In this document: positions 9,121-17,806 of the stretch, in pieces
Layout: each line of letters begins with the position of its first letter
Position numbering within the stretch: the first letter of the stretch is position 1
NCBI RefSeq assembly: GCF_949769195.1
Contig: NZ_OX458333.1
Location: forward strand, 372,001 to 436,000
DNA: 64,000 bases
Reading direction: 5' to 3'
Source: Methylocaldum szegediense
Lineage (GTDB): Bacteria; Pseudomonadota; Gammaproteobacteria; Methylococcales; Methylococcaceae
Made by a program: the position numbers and the translations under genes
The notes under the pieces: generated by a model
What the model was told of the DNA's origin: nothing
The model's database searches: none
The model's input: the letters and a program-made list of their open reading frames with translations, nothing else

Positions 9121-9508
9121 TCATCGGCCCCTTCTGACACAACATTCGAAGGCCGGCAAATGACGATCACGCGAGGCGGACTGAGGATTCTGCAAGCTCC
9201 GGCGAACACCCGGTTCCTCAGTGGCCGCAAGCAGACCGTCGTATAACGCCACATTGTCTTTCTCGGGCTCGACCGCACAGCGGAACGCTTCTGCCCGCGT
9301 ATCCGGGGCCGTCACGTTCGCCGGTCAGCGGGGCAAACCACAGCGGTCGAACAGCGAGAGCAGGGCGGCGACATGTCTTTCCTCGGCCTCGACAATGTTG
9401 ATGAAAGGACTAATCGGTCCGAATTTTTCGATGATTTTTCGATACGCGGTGCGCCTTGTATTCGTCATCGAGCGCTTCGGTCAGCCGATCCGTCAAGTTC
9501 GAATTCAT
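9121..9508 (-). pseudogene. Broken ferritin-like (DUF2202-type) gene
   Basis: Read from the ATG at 9508, the first frame gives MNSNLTDRLTEALDDEYKA. A frameshift near 9452 is needed to continue into YRKIIEKFGPISPFINIVEA and then EERHVAALLSLFDRCGLPR. That is followed by an in-frame TGA near 9325, after which the same frame continues with EPEKDNVALYDGLLAATEEP and SASRDRHLPAFECC to a final stop at 9121. The two E/S-x-x-R-H helices are the metal-site helices of DUF2202-like ferritin-family four-helix bundles. One frameshift plus one stop make it a decayed gene. The downstream DUF1269-type gene is transcribed the same way, upstream of it. Confidence 0.8.
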
Positions 9509-9568
9509 CAGCAATTCCACGACCGTGTTGAGTCTGAAAAGCCCGGTTGGCTTTCATGTGGCAATACA

Positions 9569-10069
9569 CTACGGAAAGGTGTGCGGGTCGGTGCCCTCGC
9601 ATTCGGCCTCGGGATGATGTTTCTTGATGATGGCCTCGATTTCTTCGACGCGGTCTCGCGGCACATCGACCATCAGCAAGAACTCGCCTCGTTCTATGGC
9701 TTCCTGAAACTGCTCGATCCTTCGGTTACCGATGCTGCTGCCGATCATGCTCGACGCCAGGGCTCCAACGCCGGCTCCCGCCAAGGTGATAGCGAACAGT
9801 GCGCCGCCGCCAAGAACCAATCCGGTGGGCAAGGCGATCGCTACGAGCCCGGCCAAGAGCCCTGTCGCGCCGCCCAACGCCAGACCTTGCTCCAAGGCGG
9901 GGATAAAGTCCGTTTTTTGGAGGAAAGTAGCTTCCGGCAGGTCTTCCAGAGGGGTGCCCCTCTTGGCCAGTACATGAATGTGGCGCTCCTCGATCCGAGC
10001 CAGCAGCAACTCGTCCACGATTTTCTTGGTCGTTTCGATGTTGGGTACCAGGAAATAGATGCGTCGCAT
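9569..10069 (-). CDS. DUF1269-type membrane protein (stress-associated, glycine-zipper)
   Basis: A 166-residue protein beginning MRRIYFLVPNIETTKKIVDE, with a ferredoxin-like alpha/beta start, a central Gly/Ala-rich hydrophobic hairpin (about residues 65-115: LALGGATGLLAGLVAIALPT, then LVLGGGALFAITLAGAGVGA) and an acidic C-terminal domain with FLLMVDVPRDRVEEIEAIIK. This fits the DUF1269/general stress family of inner-membrane proteins with two transmembrane segments. It ends at 9569, 61 bases before the ATG of the broken ferritin-like gene, which may once have formed a stress operon with it. Confidence 0.85.
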   Translation of the reverse strand: MRRIYFLVPNIETTKKIVDELLLARIEERHIHVLAKRGTPLEDLPEATFLQKTDFIPALEQGLALGGATGLLAGLVAIALPTGLVLGGGALFAITLAGAGVGALASSMIGSSIGNRRIEQFQEAIERGEFLLMVDVPRDRVEEIEAIIKKHHPEAECEGTDPHTFP

Positions 10070-10129
10070 GATTCGTGCTCCGTTTCTGATAGGGCATCTC
10101 GAACTACTCGTTCGAGAGAGGATAGTCCC

Positions 10130-10890
10130 AGTTTGAACCTTGCGGCACCGAGCCGTCGCTCAATGGGTAGCGGATTAGACTTGATCTCAGGAAGGAAATT
10201 GCATGATCGTAAAAACTGCCTTTGGACGCGCCGGGCAGTGCGGTGGGCGGGTCGGCTGTCCGGAGCGAAGTCGAAGCGGGGTGCTCGGCGCGGCTCATGC
10301 CGGACCATCCTGGTCGGCACCCTACGGGCGGCTTTGCCGTGCACCCGTTCGTCGGGAACGAACGGGAACGTGCGGAGCACGGCCCGAAGGGCGAGTCTCA
10401 GGGATGAGACGAGTAAACCGGCACCAATCCTCCGGGAGAGGGTTGGGACGCGGAGCGCCCGTAAGGGTGAAAAACAAGGATGTTTTTCATCAATCCTGCC
10501 GGTTTGTCCGTTTCTCACCGCACCCAACGGGTTTTCTGCTGCGGGATGTGGTGAGCGGAGCCGGGGCCGGTGCGGTTCGCTTGGCTCACCGCACCCTACA
10601 GGTTATCGGTCGTAGGATGCGGTGAGAAAGCGAACGGCCTTTCGGCAAAGCTCAGGATAAGCATCATTCGCGGGCGCGATCGGCACGGTTCGTTCCTCAC
10701 GGCACCCTACGGAATGGCGGTTGTAGGATGTGGTGAGCGAAGCGAACCGCATCATTCGCGGGAACGAATGCTCAGGACAAGCATCATCCACGGTGCCATA
10801 CGCTCTCGATGCTTGAGGATGGCGGAGCCAAGCGGGATCACCGTACCGTTATACCGTGTCCAAATGGATGCCCCTCACCAACTCGATAGG
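10130..10890. repeat. Spacer built of REP-like imperfect palindromes
   Basis: About 760 bases without a credible gene contain several copies of a repeat with core GTAGGATGYGGTGAGCGAAG followed by CGAACCGCATCATTCGCGG (clearest at 10721-10760; inverted or partial copies around 10320, 10490-10630 and 10665-10700). A CTGTCC/GAGCGAAGTCGAAG block is also present near 10255. Related copies sit at 20565-20590 and 39780-39910. Short frames inside are repeat by-products. Confidence 0.75.
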
Positions 10891-10898
10891 AGGCTTAC

Positions 10899-12302
10899 AT
10901 GTTCTTTAAGCAGTTCTACTTGGGCTGTCTCGCCCACGCCTCTTACCTCATCGGCGATGAAGAGACGAAAACCGCAGTCGTGGTGGATCCTCAACGCGAC
11001 GTCGAGCACTATCTGCAAGAGGCGCGCCGCCAAGGGTTCGAGATTCGCCATGTGTTCCTGACCCATTTCCACGCCGATTTCGTCGCGGGACACCTGGAAT
11101 TGCGGGATCGTGTGGGCGCCAAGATCCATTTGGGGGCGCGGGCCGACGCCGAATACGCGTTCATTCCCCATCCCGACGGAGATGTCGTTGAATTCGGGCG
11201 GGTTCGCCTGAAGGTTCTGGAAACCCCGGGTCATACCCCCGAAGGGATCTCGATCGTGGTTTACGATCTGGCCAAGAGTGACGATGTTCCCTATGCCGTA
11301 CTGACGGGCGACACGCTGTTCATTGGTGACGTTGGGCGCCCGGATCTGCTGGCCTCGTTCGGTGTTTCGGCCGAAGATCTGGCCGCCATGCTTTACGATT
11401 CCCTGCACGAAAAGCTGCTGCCCCTGCCCGACGAGACGCTGGTCTACCCGGCGCACGGCGCAGGCTCTATGTGCGGAAAGAATCTCAGTACCGATCTGTT
11501 TTCCACCATGGGTGCGCAGAAGCAGTACAACTACGCGCTGAAGCCTATGAGCAAGGAGGAGTTCATCCGCCTGGTCACGGCCGGCCAGCCGGAAGCGCCG
11601 AAATATTTTTCCTATGACGCGCTGCTGAATCGAAAGGAACGCGCCACCCTCGAAGAGGCTCTAGCGGCGGAATTGCAGCCGCTCTCGCTCGACGAGGTGC
11701 TTGAAAGGAAACGGGCGGGAGCGCAACTACTGGATGTGCGGGAGTCGGCGGATTTCGCGGGCGCGCATTTGGTGGACAGCATCAACATCGGACTCGGCGG
11801 TCCCTACGCTACCTGGGCTGGCACGCTGCTTGACCGCACCCGTCCCATTGTACTGATCGCCGAGCCTGGCCGAGAGCAGGAAGCCGCGATGAGGCTCGGG
11901 CGCATCGGCTTCGACAATGTCGTGGGTTATCTCCGAGGGGGCATGGAGGCACTGGACCAGCGACCCGATCTTATCCGGCGAACCGACCGCATTACCGCTC
12001 CGACACTGGCGGAAAAACTGGCTTCGGCGCAACCTCCGCTCGTCCTAGACGTGCGCACCGAGAACGAATGGGAACAAAAACGCATCCCCGGCAGCGTCAA
12101 TATTCCGCTCAACCGAATCGCGGAGCGCAGCGGCGAACTGCCCCACGACCGCCCCATCGTGGTCCACTGCGGGACCGGTTACCGCTCGTCGATCGCGACC
12201 AGCCTTCTGCAAGGGCAGGGATTCGGCAATACGATCGATCTGGTGGGCGGTTTCAACGCATGGGAAAAGTGTTGTCCGGGTAACGTCGTCTCGCCGGGCT
12301 AG
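10899..12302 (+). CDS. Metallo-beta-lactamase-fold hydrolase fused to two rhodanese domains
   Basis: 467 residues, soluble. Residues 1-240 are an MBL-fold domain of the persulfide dioxygenase/glyoxalase II type (metal motif THFHADFVAGH, LETPGHTPEG, TGDTLFIGDVGRPDL, PAHGAGS). Two rhodanese domains follow, at about 260-355 and 365-465. The first lacks a catalytic Cys (IAEPGREQE in the loop), the second has one (VVHCGTGYRSS). Fusions of this kind process sulfur: the MBL part oxidises a glutathione or protein persulfide, and rhodanese moves the sulfane sulfur. The GGAGG just before the ATG (TAGGAGGCTTACATG) is a strong ribosome site. Isolated gene preceded by the repeat spacer. Confidence 0.92.
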   Translation: MFFKQFYLGCLAHASYLIGDEETKTAVVVDPQRDVEHYLQEARRQGFEIRHVFLTHFHADFVAGHLELRDRVGAKIHLGARADAEYAFIPHPDGDVVEFGRVRLKVLETPGHTPEGISIVVYDLAKSDDVPYAVLTGDTLFIGDVGRPDLLASFGVSAEDLAAMLYDSLHEKLLPLPDETLVYPAHGAGSMCGKNLSTDLFSTMGAQKQYNYALKPMSKEEFIRLVTAGQPEAPKYFSYDALLNRKERATLEEALAAELQPLSLDEVLERKRAGAQLLDVRESADFAGAHLVDSINIGLGGPYATWAGTLLDRTRPIVLIAEPGREQEAAMRLGRIGFDNVVGYLRGGMEALDQRPDLIRRTDRITAPTLAEKLASAQPPLVLDVRTENEWEQKRIPGSVNIPLNRIAERSGELPHDRPIVVHCGTGYRSSIATSLLQGQGFGNTIDLVGGFNAWEKCCPGNVVSPG

Positions 12303-12337
12303 TCATGCCCGACTTCCATTCGATTAAAGGGCGTCGT

Positions 12338-12425
12338 CCCGGCAGGGATTGCCGGGGTCCAGATGACAGGGATGTAGACGCCTCGCCATCCTTGGTCTCT
12401 TGATTCCGGCAATCTCTGCCGGAAT
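12338..12425. repeat. Two hairpins forming an inverted pair between convergent genes
   Basis: CCCGGCA-gggat-TGCCGGG at 12338-12357 and ATTCCGGCA-atctc-TGCCGGAAT at 12403-12425 are each self-complementary and are inverted relative to each other. They lie between two convergent genes and could end transcription, or be a dispersed repeat of the kind found in many proteobacteria. Confidence 0.65.
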
Positions 12426-12522
12426 GACGGTTTTGCGGGTTTATCTGGACACCCGCGTCTAGGACGAGAGGAGGGGCCATCCTCCTTTGAATTCCCCGCC
12501 AAACGGCGATCATGCGGCTCGT

Positions 12523-14721
12523 TTACCAATAATATTTCTGTTCCTTGGACCAGAGAAAATTCTTGTATTGGGTCTTAAGCCGTTTGAACCATGCCCCTCG
12601 TTGCGCCTTGGGAACCTCTTGGTCGCCGCAACGATTGTAGCCCGAGTAGGCGAAGCAGGTGGTTGCCCGGTGCAAGGCATAGGCTACGTCTTCATCAGTT
12701 TTCTTCGCGTCACGCCGCTCAATGACCTCCTGATAATAGTCGAGGCTGGTATAGACCTTTCCGCCGAAAGCATCCTCGGCTTTCGTCGCCGGCAGTCCGT
12801 AGTCGGCGGCTTCGTGCCAGTGGTGGACGCCGAACTGGACGGGATCCTCATCGGCTATCGCCGGATCCGGATAATTCCAGCTCGAGGCGCGGAGAAAATC
12901 TCCCATACAGTTGAGCCAGCGAGCCGAATTTGGGTTCTGCTGCAGAGCGGCAAGCAACTCCTTAATGGCAGGACAGGTATAGCCGTCCTTCCGTCCTTCA
13001 TAAGATAGCGGCGCAAGCTTGTCGCGCGACAATTCGAATCCAGAGGGCGGATAAGCGGTCAGAAGCTGCTCGGCCGCCTGGAAATTGCGGCGCCGTATCC
13101 ATTGGCCGACCAACCGAAAATAGGCCAGGGATCTCGCGTGAGGTGGCAAATCGTCGCGCTTCAGGAGGCTTTCCAACAAAGCGGGCGTGGCTTTGTGAAC
13201 GAAGTAATCCTGAATTTCGGGAACGGCGACGGGGGAATCCTTGGCGTAAACCTGGTCCAGCCGACCGGTCTCGTTCCAGGTCAAGGCCAACAACCATTGC
13301 GCCTGTATTTTCTGCCCGGGATGCTCGACCGTTTTTAGCGTTTCCAGCCAATGGCTTTCGGCTTCCGGAAATTGCCGCAGTGCCATCAGCGAGAGGCCGC
13401 GCAACACCCAGCGGCTGTAAGCCAGATTAGACGCTTTGGCCGCGATTTGCTCGGATGCGGTTTGCCGGATTACCTCCGGATAATTCTTTTCCACCCAGAA
13501 AACATGCGCCAATCCGAGGTAAGACCGGAGCGGTTCAAGGCCAGCGTTCGCGAATTCGGCGCGGTGGACGGCGAGATCGGCCGGTTCCACCGGAGATTTC
13601 TGCGGGCTGCCTTCCTCCTGTGGCCGCCAGGAGGCCAAGGTCCCTAGACTTGCGAGAACCGGTGAAGGCCAGAGGGCGTCGACGGCGTTCCCGGCCGGAT
13701 CCACCTTGCGCTCCGTTTCGTCGATGAAACTCAGGACGATTTCGTTTGGCGTGCCGTTACCCAGGGCCGCCAGCCAGGCTTGATAATCCGCAGCTAGCGC
13801 CGCGCTATCCGCCGCTAGCCAGTGAATTTTCCGAAACAAGCCCTTCGCGGATTCGGCATATCGCCCTTGCGGGTACGCTTTCAGGTAATCGCCAAAGGCG
13901 GCTGCCGCCTGGTCCAAAAACGCCTTGTCGATATTCTCCGCGCTCGGTTCGCTCCACAAATCGAACCGGATTTGCGCCTGGTTAAGGGCCACCCGCCCCA
14001 GCATGTAAAGCGACGTTTCCCGCACCCAATCCGGTGCATCGGCCGAAAGGGCTTTGAACTGGGTCAGAGCCGGCTCGTACTGGCCGGCGTAGAACTTCGC
14101 CGCTGCTTCGAGATAATGGGCATAGGGCTTGGCTGTGTCCGATACCGGAAGCGGCTGAAAGGCTTCCATGGCTTTCTCGCACAAACCGGCGAAGCGCAAA
14201 CGTTCTTGAGCCAGCAGCATCCCGTCCTGGCCGGGCAGGGAAGCGCTTTTGACCGCCCTCAGAAATGCCTCGATGGCTTGGGCGTTGTCGGTGAAACAAC
14301 GGCCGTACCCGCTTGCCTCCAGGCGCTGCAAAGCGCTCGCAACACTATCGCTGGCGACACCGAGCTCGGCCGCCAAAGATGAGACGCCGTTTTCGGATTC
14401 CGCCGTGCTCGGGCTCGCTGGGTCCATGAAATCGCTGTAATGAAACGGAATGGCCTCTGTCCGGTAACGAACGGCGCCCCGATCTTCGAGCAATAAGCCC
14501 AGGTTACCGCGGCTATCGTTGTCGGGCGTAAGAAAATAGGCATTGGGATGCTCGCCGCACCAGAAATCGCACCCATCGCCCGAGGCCAGAGCCACGATGG
14601 GGGCGAAGGTGAGTGAGAGAATCGAAAGTACCGCCGACAGGCTTGGTCGAGACATTCTAGAACAGTGCGACGCAGGTCTTCCGTCAAATCGCGGCTGGTT
14701 GCCGCTTGGATCGCTTTTCAT
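12523..14721 (-). CDS. Large exported TPR-like protein of unknown function
   Basis: The ATG at 14721 is preferred because CCGGAG lies nine bases upstream; ATG 14655 (MSRPSLSAVL) is the alternative. Either gives a Sec signal peptide (SLSAVLSILSLTFAPIVALA) after a long N-terminal stretch. The mature part of about 690 residues is helical with repeated pairs of helices (ALTQFKALSADAPDWVRETS, AFGDYLKAYPQGRYAESAKG, YSRWVLRGLSLMALRQFPEA), as in tetratricopeptide-like repeats. An early CDFWCGEHPNAYFLTPDND motif with two Cys is distinctive. It should be periplasmic and act as a scaffold; I do not recognise a named family. Monocistronic. Confidence 0.8.
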   Translation of the reverse strand: MKSDPSGNQPRFDGRPASHCSRMSRPSLSAVLSILSLTFAPIVALASGDGCDFWCGEHPNAYFLTPDNDSRGNLGLLLEDRGAVRYRTEAIPFHYSDFMDPASPSTAESENGVSSLAAELGVASDSVASALQRLEASGYGRCFTDNAQAIEAFLRAVKSASLPGQDGMLLAQERLRFAGLCEKAMEAFQPLPVSDTAKPYAHYLEAAAKFYAGQYEPALTQFKALSADAPDWVRETSLYMLGRVALNQAQIRFDLWSEPSAENIDKAFLDQAAAAFGDYLKAYPQGRYAESAKGLFRKIHWLAADSAALAADYQAWLAALGNGTPNEIVLSFIDETERKVDPAGNAVDALWPSPVLASLGTLASWRPQEEGSPQKSPVEPADLAVHRAEFANAGLEPLRSYLGLAHVFWVEKNYPEVIRQTASEQIAAKASNLAYSRWVLRGLSLMALRQFPEAESHWLETLKTVEHPGQKIQAQWLLALTWNETGRLDQVYAKDSPVAVPEIQDYFVHKATPALLESLLKRDDLPPHARSLAYFRLVGQWIRRRNFQAAEQLLTAYPPSGFELSRDKLAPLSYEGRKDGYTCPAIKELLAALQQNPNSARWLNCMGDFLRASSWNYPDPAIADEDPVQFGVHHWHEAADYGLPATKAEDAFGGKVYTSLDYYQEVIERRDAKKTDEDVAYALHRATTCFAYSGYNRCGDQEVPKAQRGAWFKRLKTQYKNFLWSKEQKYYW

Positions 14722-15390
14722 TCTTGTTCTCCGGGGTTTGTTTTTTGTATCGGGTTGGATGCAGATAGTGTAGGTAAGCCTGCGGAGTCCGCATAACGGG
14801 CGATATGGATTTGGTCGCGGCAAAGGGAGGGTGCGCTCGGGCTTCGTTGACCACTGGGAGTGGGCGACGGGATGCAATAGAGGGCGCTGAGGTACGACAA
14901 ATCGGTAGGGTAGGCAATTTCTACGCGGAGCTGTCCGCACGGTGCCGCACACGGATTTGTGACATGAACTGAATCAATCGTGAGCGATGCCTGCTCTGAG
15001 CAAAGTTGAAGGGCGCTTCCTTTCGCTCAGCGCATCCTACGGTACTTCGATCTTAGCTTTGGTTTGGCTGCTATAAGCCACGTATGAATACTGCGGAGCA
15101 ACTCCTTGGCGCTAAACTTTGATGGATTGCACTCGACCGTTGCTAACGGGACGGACCAACGCAAGGCGAAACGACGGTCCACGAAATCATCTTATTCGGG
15201 GAGATTAAAGATGAGCCTTTGTTTTGTCTTTACAGAAGCGAAAAACGAAGTCTTGCACCTTTACTCGAAGGATATTCCCTTGTTTGGACCGCCGGCTTCC
15301 ACAATCTCCGGAGTAGCCGCGGATGCCTACAATCCTGCATCATCCGCGGCTGAAATGCCTCCGATGGTTCGTTGAGGCGGCCGCAGTCGG
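14722..15390. other. Intergenic region without recognised genes
   Basis: Includes the promoter area of the exported TPR-like protein and about 400 bases beyond. Part of a GCATCCTACGG repeat end is seen near 15035. A plus frame at 15106-15375 has no family features. Confidence 0.4.
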
Positions 15391-15804
15391 TTACTTGCTG
15401 TACCGGAATTCGGGCACCTCTTTCAGCGAATCCTTGGTTGCTCCTGGCAGAACGATCTTGGGGGTGACTTGGTTGAACTGCTGCACGGGGATGGCGACGC
15501 GGTGTGTTCCCATACCTAGAAATCCACCGACGTCGACGATGGCGACCGATAAAGATCCGTCAGGGGCGACAATGAAGTCTTCAATCTTGCCGATCTTCTG
15601 ATTGTTGTCGTTGTAGACCTGCTGGCGAAGCAGCTTCGATACTCGCCAACCTTTGGTAACAATGTCGGTCTGCTCGACCGCAACACCAATGGTTGTCGTG
15701 CCCGCAACCGGAGCCTCCTCCTGACCCTGTGCGAAGGCTCCTCCAGTTACGCCTAAGCTGAAAAGCACGGATAAGATGAGCATTTTCATAAGCTTTAGTT
15801 CCAT
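15391..15804 (-). CDS. Exported PRC-barrel domain protein
   Basis: 137 residues with a cleavable signal peptide (MKMLILSVLFSLGVTGGAFA, cut before QGQEE) and a PRC-barrel core: VSKLLRQQVYNDNNQKIGKI followed by EDFIVAPDGSLSVAIVDVGG and the GTHRVAIPVQQF strand. PRC barrels are beta-barrel modules that bind proteins or RNA; the exported single-domain type is common in proteobacteria and its role is mostly unknown. AAGGAGTG upstream of the ATG at 15804 supports this start. No neighbours on the same strand close by. Confidence 0.88.
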   Translation of the reverse strand: MELKLMKMLILSVLFSLGVTGGAFAQGQEEAPVAGTTTIGVAVEQTDIVTKGWRVSKLLRQQVYNDNNQKIGKIEDFIVAPDGSLSVAIVDVGGFLGMGTHRVAIPVQQFNQVTPKIVLPGATKDSLKEVPEFRYSK

Positions 15805-16522
15805 AACTTCACTCCTTGATAGTTAGGATTGTTGAAAATGCACGGCGGATTGCCTAACGCAACCGAAGGTGCAGTCCATGCCCGACTCGGAGCGCCCGCG
15901 TCGGCGTATTCGTACGTTCGGTCAAAAGGGAACCGACCGTACCTTTACCGGCGTTGTCATGTGCGCAACCGATCGGTTGCCCAGCTAAGAATCGATACGA
16001 AAAACGATTGGGTTCCCTCCTCAAATTCGGTCATCCGTTCGGTTGTCGCGGTGGGTGTGTAGTCTGCCAGGGACAGATACGACAACAACTGGGCTGAACC
16101 AATATGACGTGAAGCCACAACGAGCACCGGATCGAGACGTCATGCCACTCAATCTCCGACCGTTCAGCCCACAGTATATTTTTGATCTTGAATTCTCCGC
16201 CGAAGTTCACAATACCGGCCGAAGTATTGCTTGCCAGACCGCTACTTAAACTGGACGAAACTTGAAGCGTCTACTCACGGCCATGAGGCTTATCCTGCTC
16301 TTGATGCTTTAGTTTGGCGAATCATCGATCCCAACGGCCCGAAAAAGTGCGGGATGGAGGTCGCGAGGAACCGTACTGTGAGAGACATTTCCTCTCGATC
16401 GGAAATAGGGATTACTTCCCAGACGGCATCAGCTAAAGGCCGGTAAAGCTGACCAGCTTTATAGCGTCGCTCCTTGACGTTTCGCCTTTCGCCAGCGGCT
16501 TATTACTTCACGTTACACGCCA
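15805..16522. other. Intergenic region without recognised genes
   Basis: Short plus-strand frames (15829-16062, 16043-16249, 16231-16446) show no signal, domain or ribosome site that I can support. Confidence 0.4.
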
Positions 16523-16883
16523 TCAAGCAGCAGTTTGTTGGTGAAACGCGATGCGCCAAATACCGTCACGCTTGACGTAGAGCGTTGCACACAGAGCTTT
16601 CTCGGCTTCCTTTTTAAAGTTCCACCGGGCGATAGCCAAATAGTGCAGTAGCGCGACACCCGGCGCTAGCGTAAAGGCGCGCACATCTTGGAGATCGACC
16701 TCAGCCCAACGATGGCCGGCGACATTCTCCTCATGGATCGCGTTCAAAGCAAATTCGAGGTCAATTCTGCCGATTTCAGGAAAGATGATCACGGCATCCG
16801 GAAGAAACGTCCGACGATAAACCTCGATATCATTCGCCCATATAAGTCCGCTCGATTTGTGACAGCTCTTGGTCGAGGTTCAT
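16523..16883 (-). pseudogene. Frameshifted DUF4440/SnoaL-like protein
   Basis: From the ATG at 16883, preceded by GGGAGA, the frame reads MNLDQELSQIERTY and then hits TGA. A one-base shift after Tyr continues the family sequence as WANDIEVYRRTFLPDAVIIF, then RWAEVDLQDVRAFTLAPGVA and ends IAFHQQTAA. This is an NTF2-fold DUF4440 protein of normal length (about 119 residues) apart from the shift. The downstream frame alone (from an internal ATG near 16792) would lack the first helix. Either a recent inactivation or a sequencing error. Confidence 0.75.
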
Positions 16884-17221
16884 CGTTGTCTCCCACAATA
16901 GTTCAATCTGACGCTTAAAAGTAACCCAGGAATCGGCCACGTATATATTGCGACATGAGCGTCGTCACCGCTGATAAACGCTCGAAAAGGAAGCTGTCTT
17001 TGGCAGCGAGTCTCGCCACGCAGGCGAGTGACTTCGGCAAACCCGATCCGGGGTGCCTTTTGACGGTCCGGTGACAACGTCCTTTTCTGGGCACCATCCC
17101 CCTTCGAGCGAGCGGTGTTCGTCCCATTCCGTCTCTGGCGGAATAGTCGCTTCCGCCGAGGTTGCCTTTGTCTGCCAAAAAGCGTGCCCCAAAGACAAAT
17201 CAGCCAGGAGCTAATTTGGAC
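16884..17221. other. Spacer before the IS481 element; no recognised gene
   Basis: Overlapping minus-strand frames of 77-123 codons occur here but none gives family motifs. It may be old mobile-element debris. Confidence 0.35.
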
Positions 17222-17806
17222 GCGTGAAGTGCCCCGCAGGGTTCGCAGCAAGAAACGTAAAAATCAGCGGGCACCCGAATGGCGTATTAATCCTGAATGC
17301 CCGTACCACCCCGGCCGTTCGGCAGGCCATTCAAGCGTCCACGTTGAGCGAGCGCGCCTTGGCCCAAAAGCATGGCATTAGCCGAACGACTGTCCACAAG
17401 TGGAAACACCGCTCCTCGGTCGAAGATGCCTCGCATCGGCCCCACACTCTCAGGACCACACTCACGCCCGCCCAGGAAGCCATCGTGGTCTATCTCCGTC
17501 AATCCCTGCTCCTCCCCTTGGATGATCTCCTGGCCGTGACCCGGGAATTTCTCAATCCCGCCGTGTCCCGTTCCGGACTAGACCGCTGCCTGCGCCGCCA
17601 CGGGGTGGCCTCCCTCAAGGCCCTGCTCCCCCCTGCGGAGAAGACCACGTTCAAGCCTTTCAAGGTCTACGAGCCCGGCTTCCTTCACGTGGATGTCAAG
17701 TACTTGCCGGCTATTGACGGCGAACTTCGCCGATACCTGTTCGTCGCGATCGACCGCGCCACCCGCTGAGTGTATGTCGCCCTCAAGCCCAACCGCACCG
17801 CCTTAA

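Noticed and set aside
9221-10615. 464-codon plus-strand frame across the DUF1269-type gene and repeats
   Set aside because: It runs antisense to two recognisable genes and through repeat DNA; composition is that of a non-coding frame.
10130-10890. CRISPR array in the repeat spacer
   Set aside because: Units are palindromic, irregularly spaced, inverted in part and lack uniform spacers.
17115-17381. 88-codon frame at the start of IS481
   Set aside because: Different frame from the transposase and spans the element end; a shadow.
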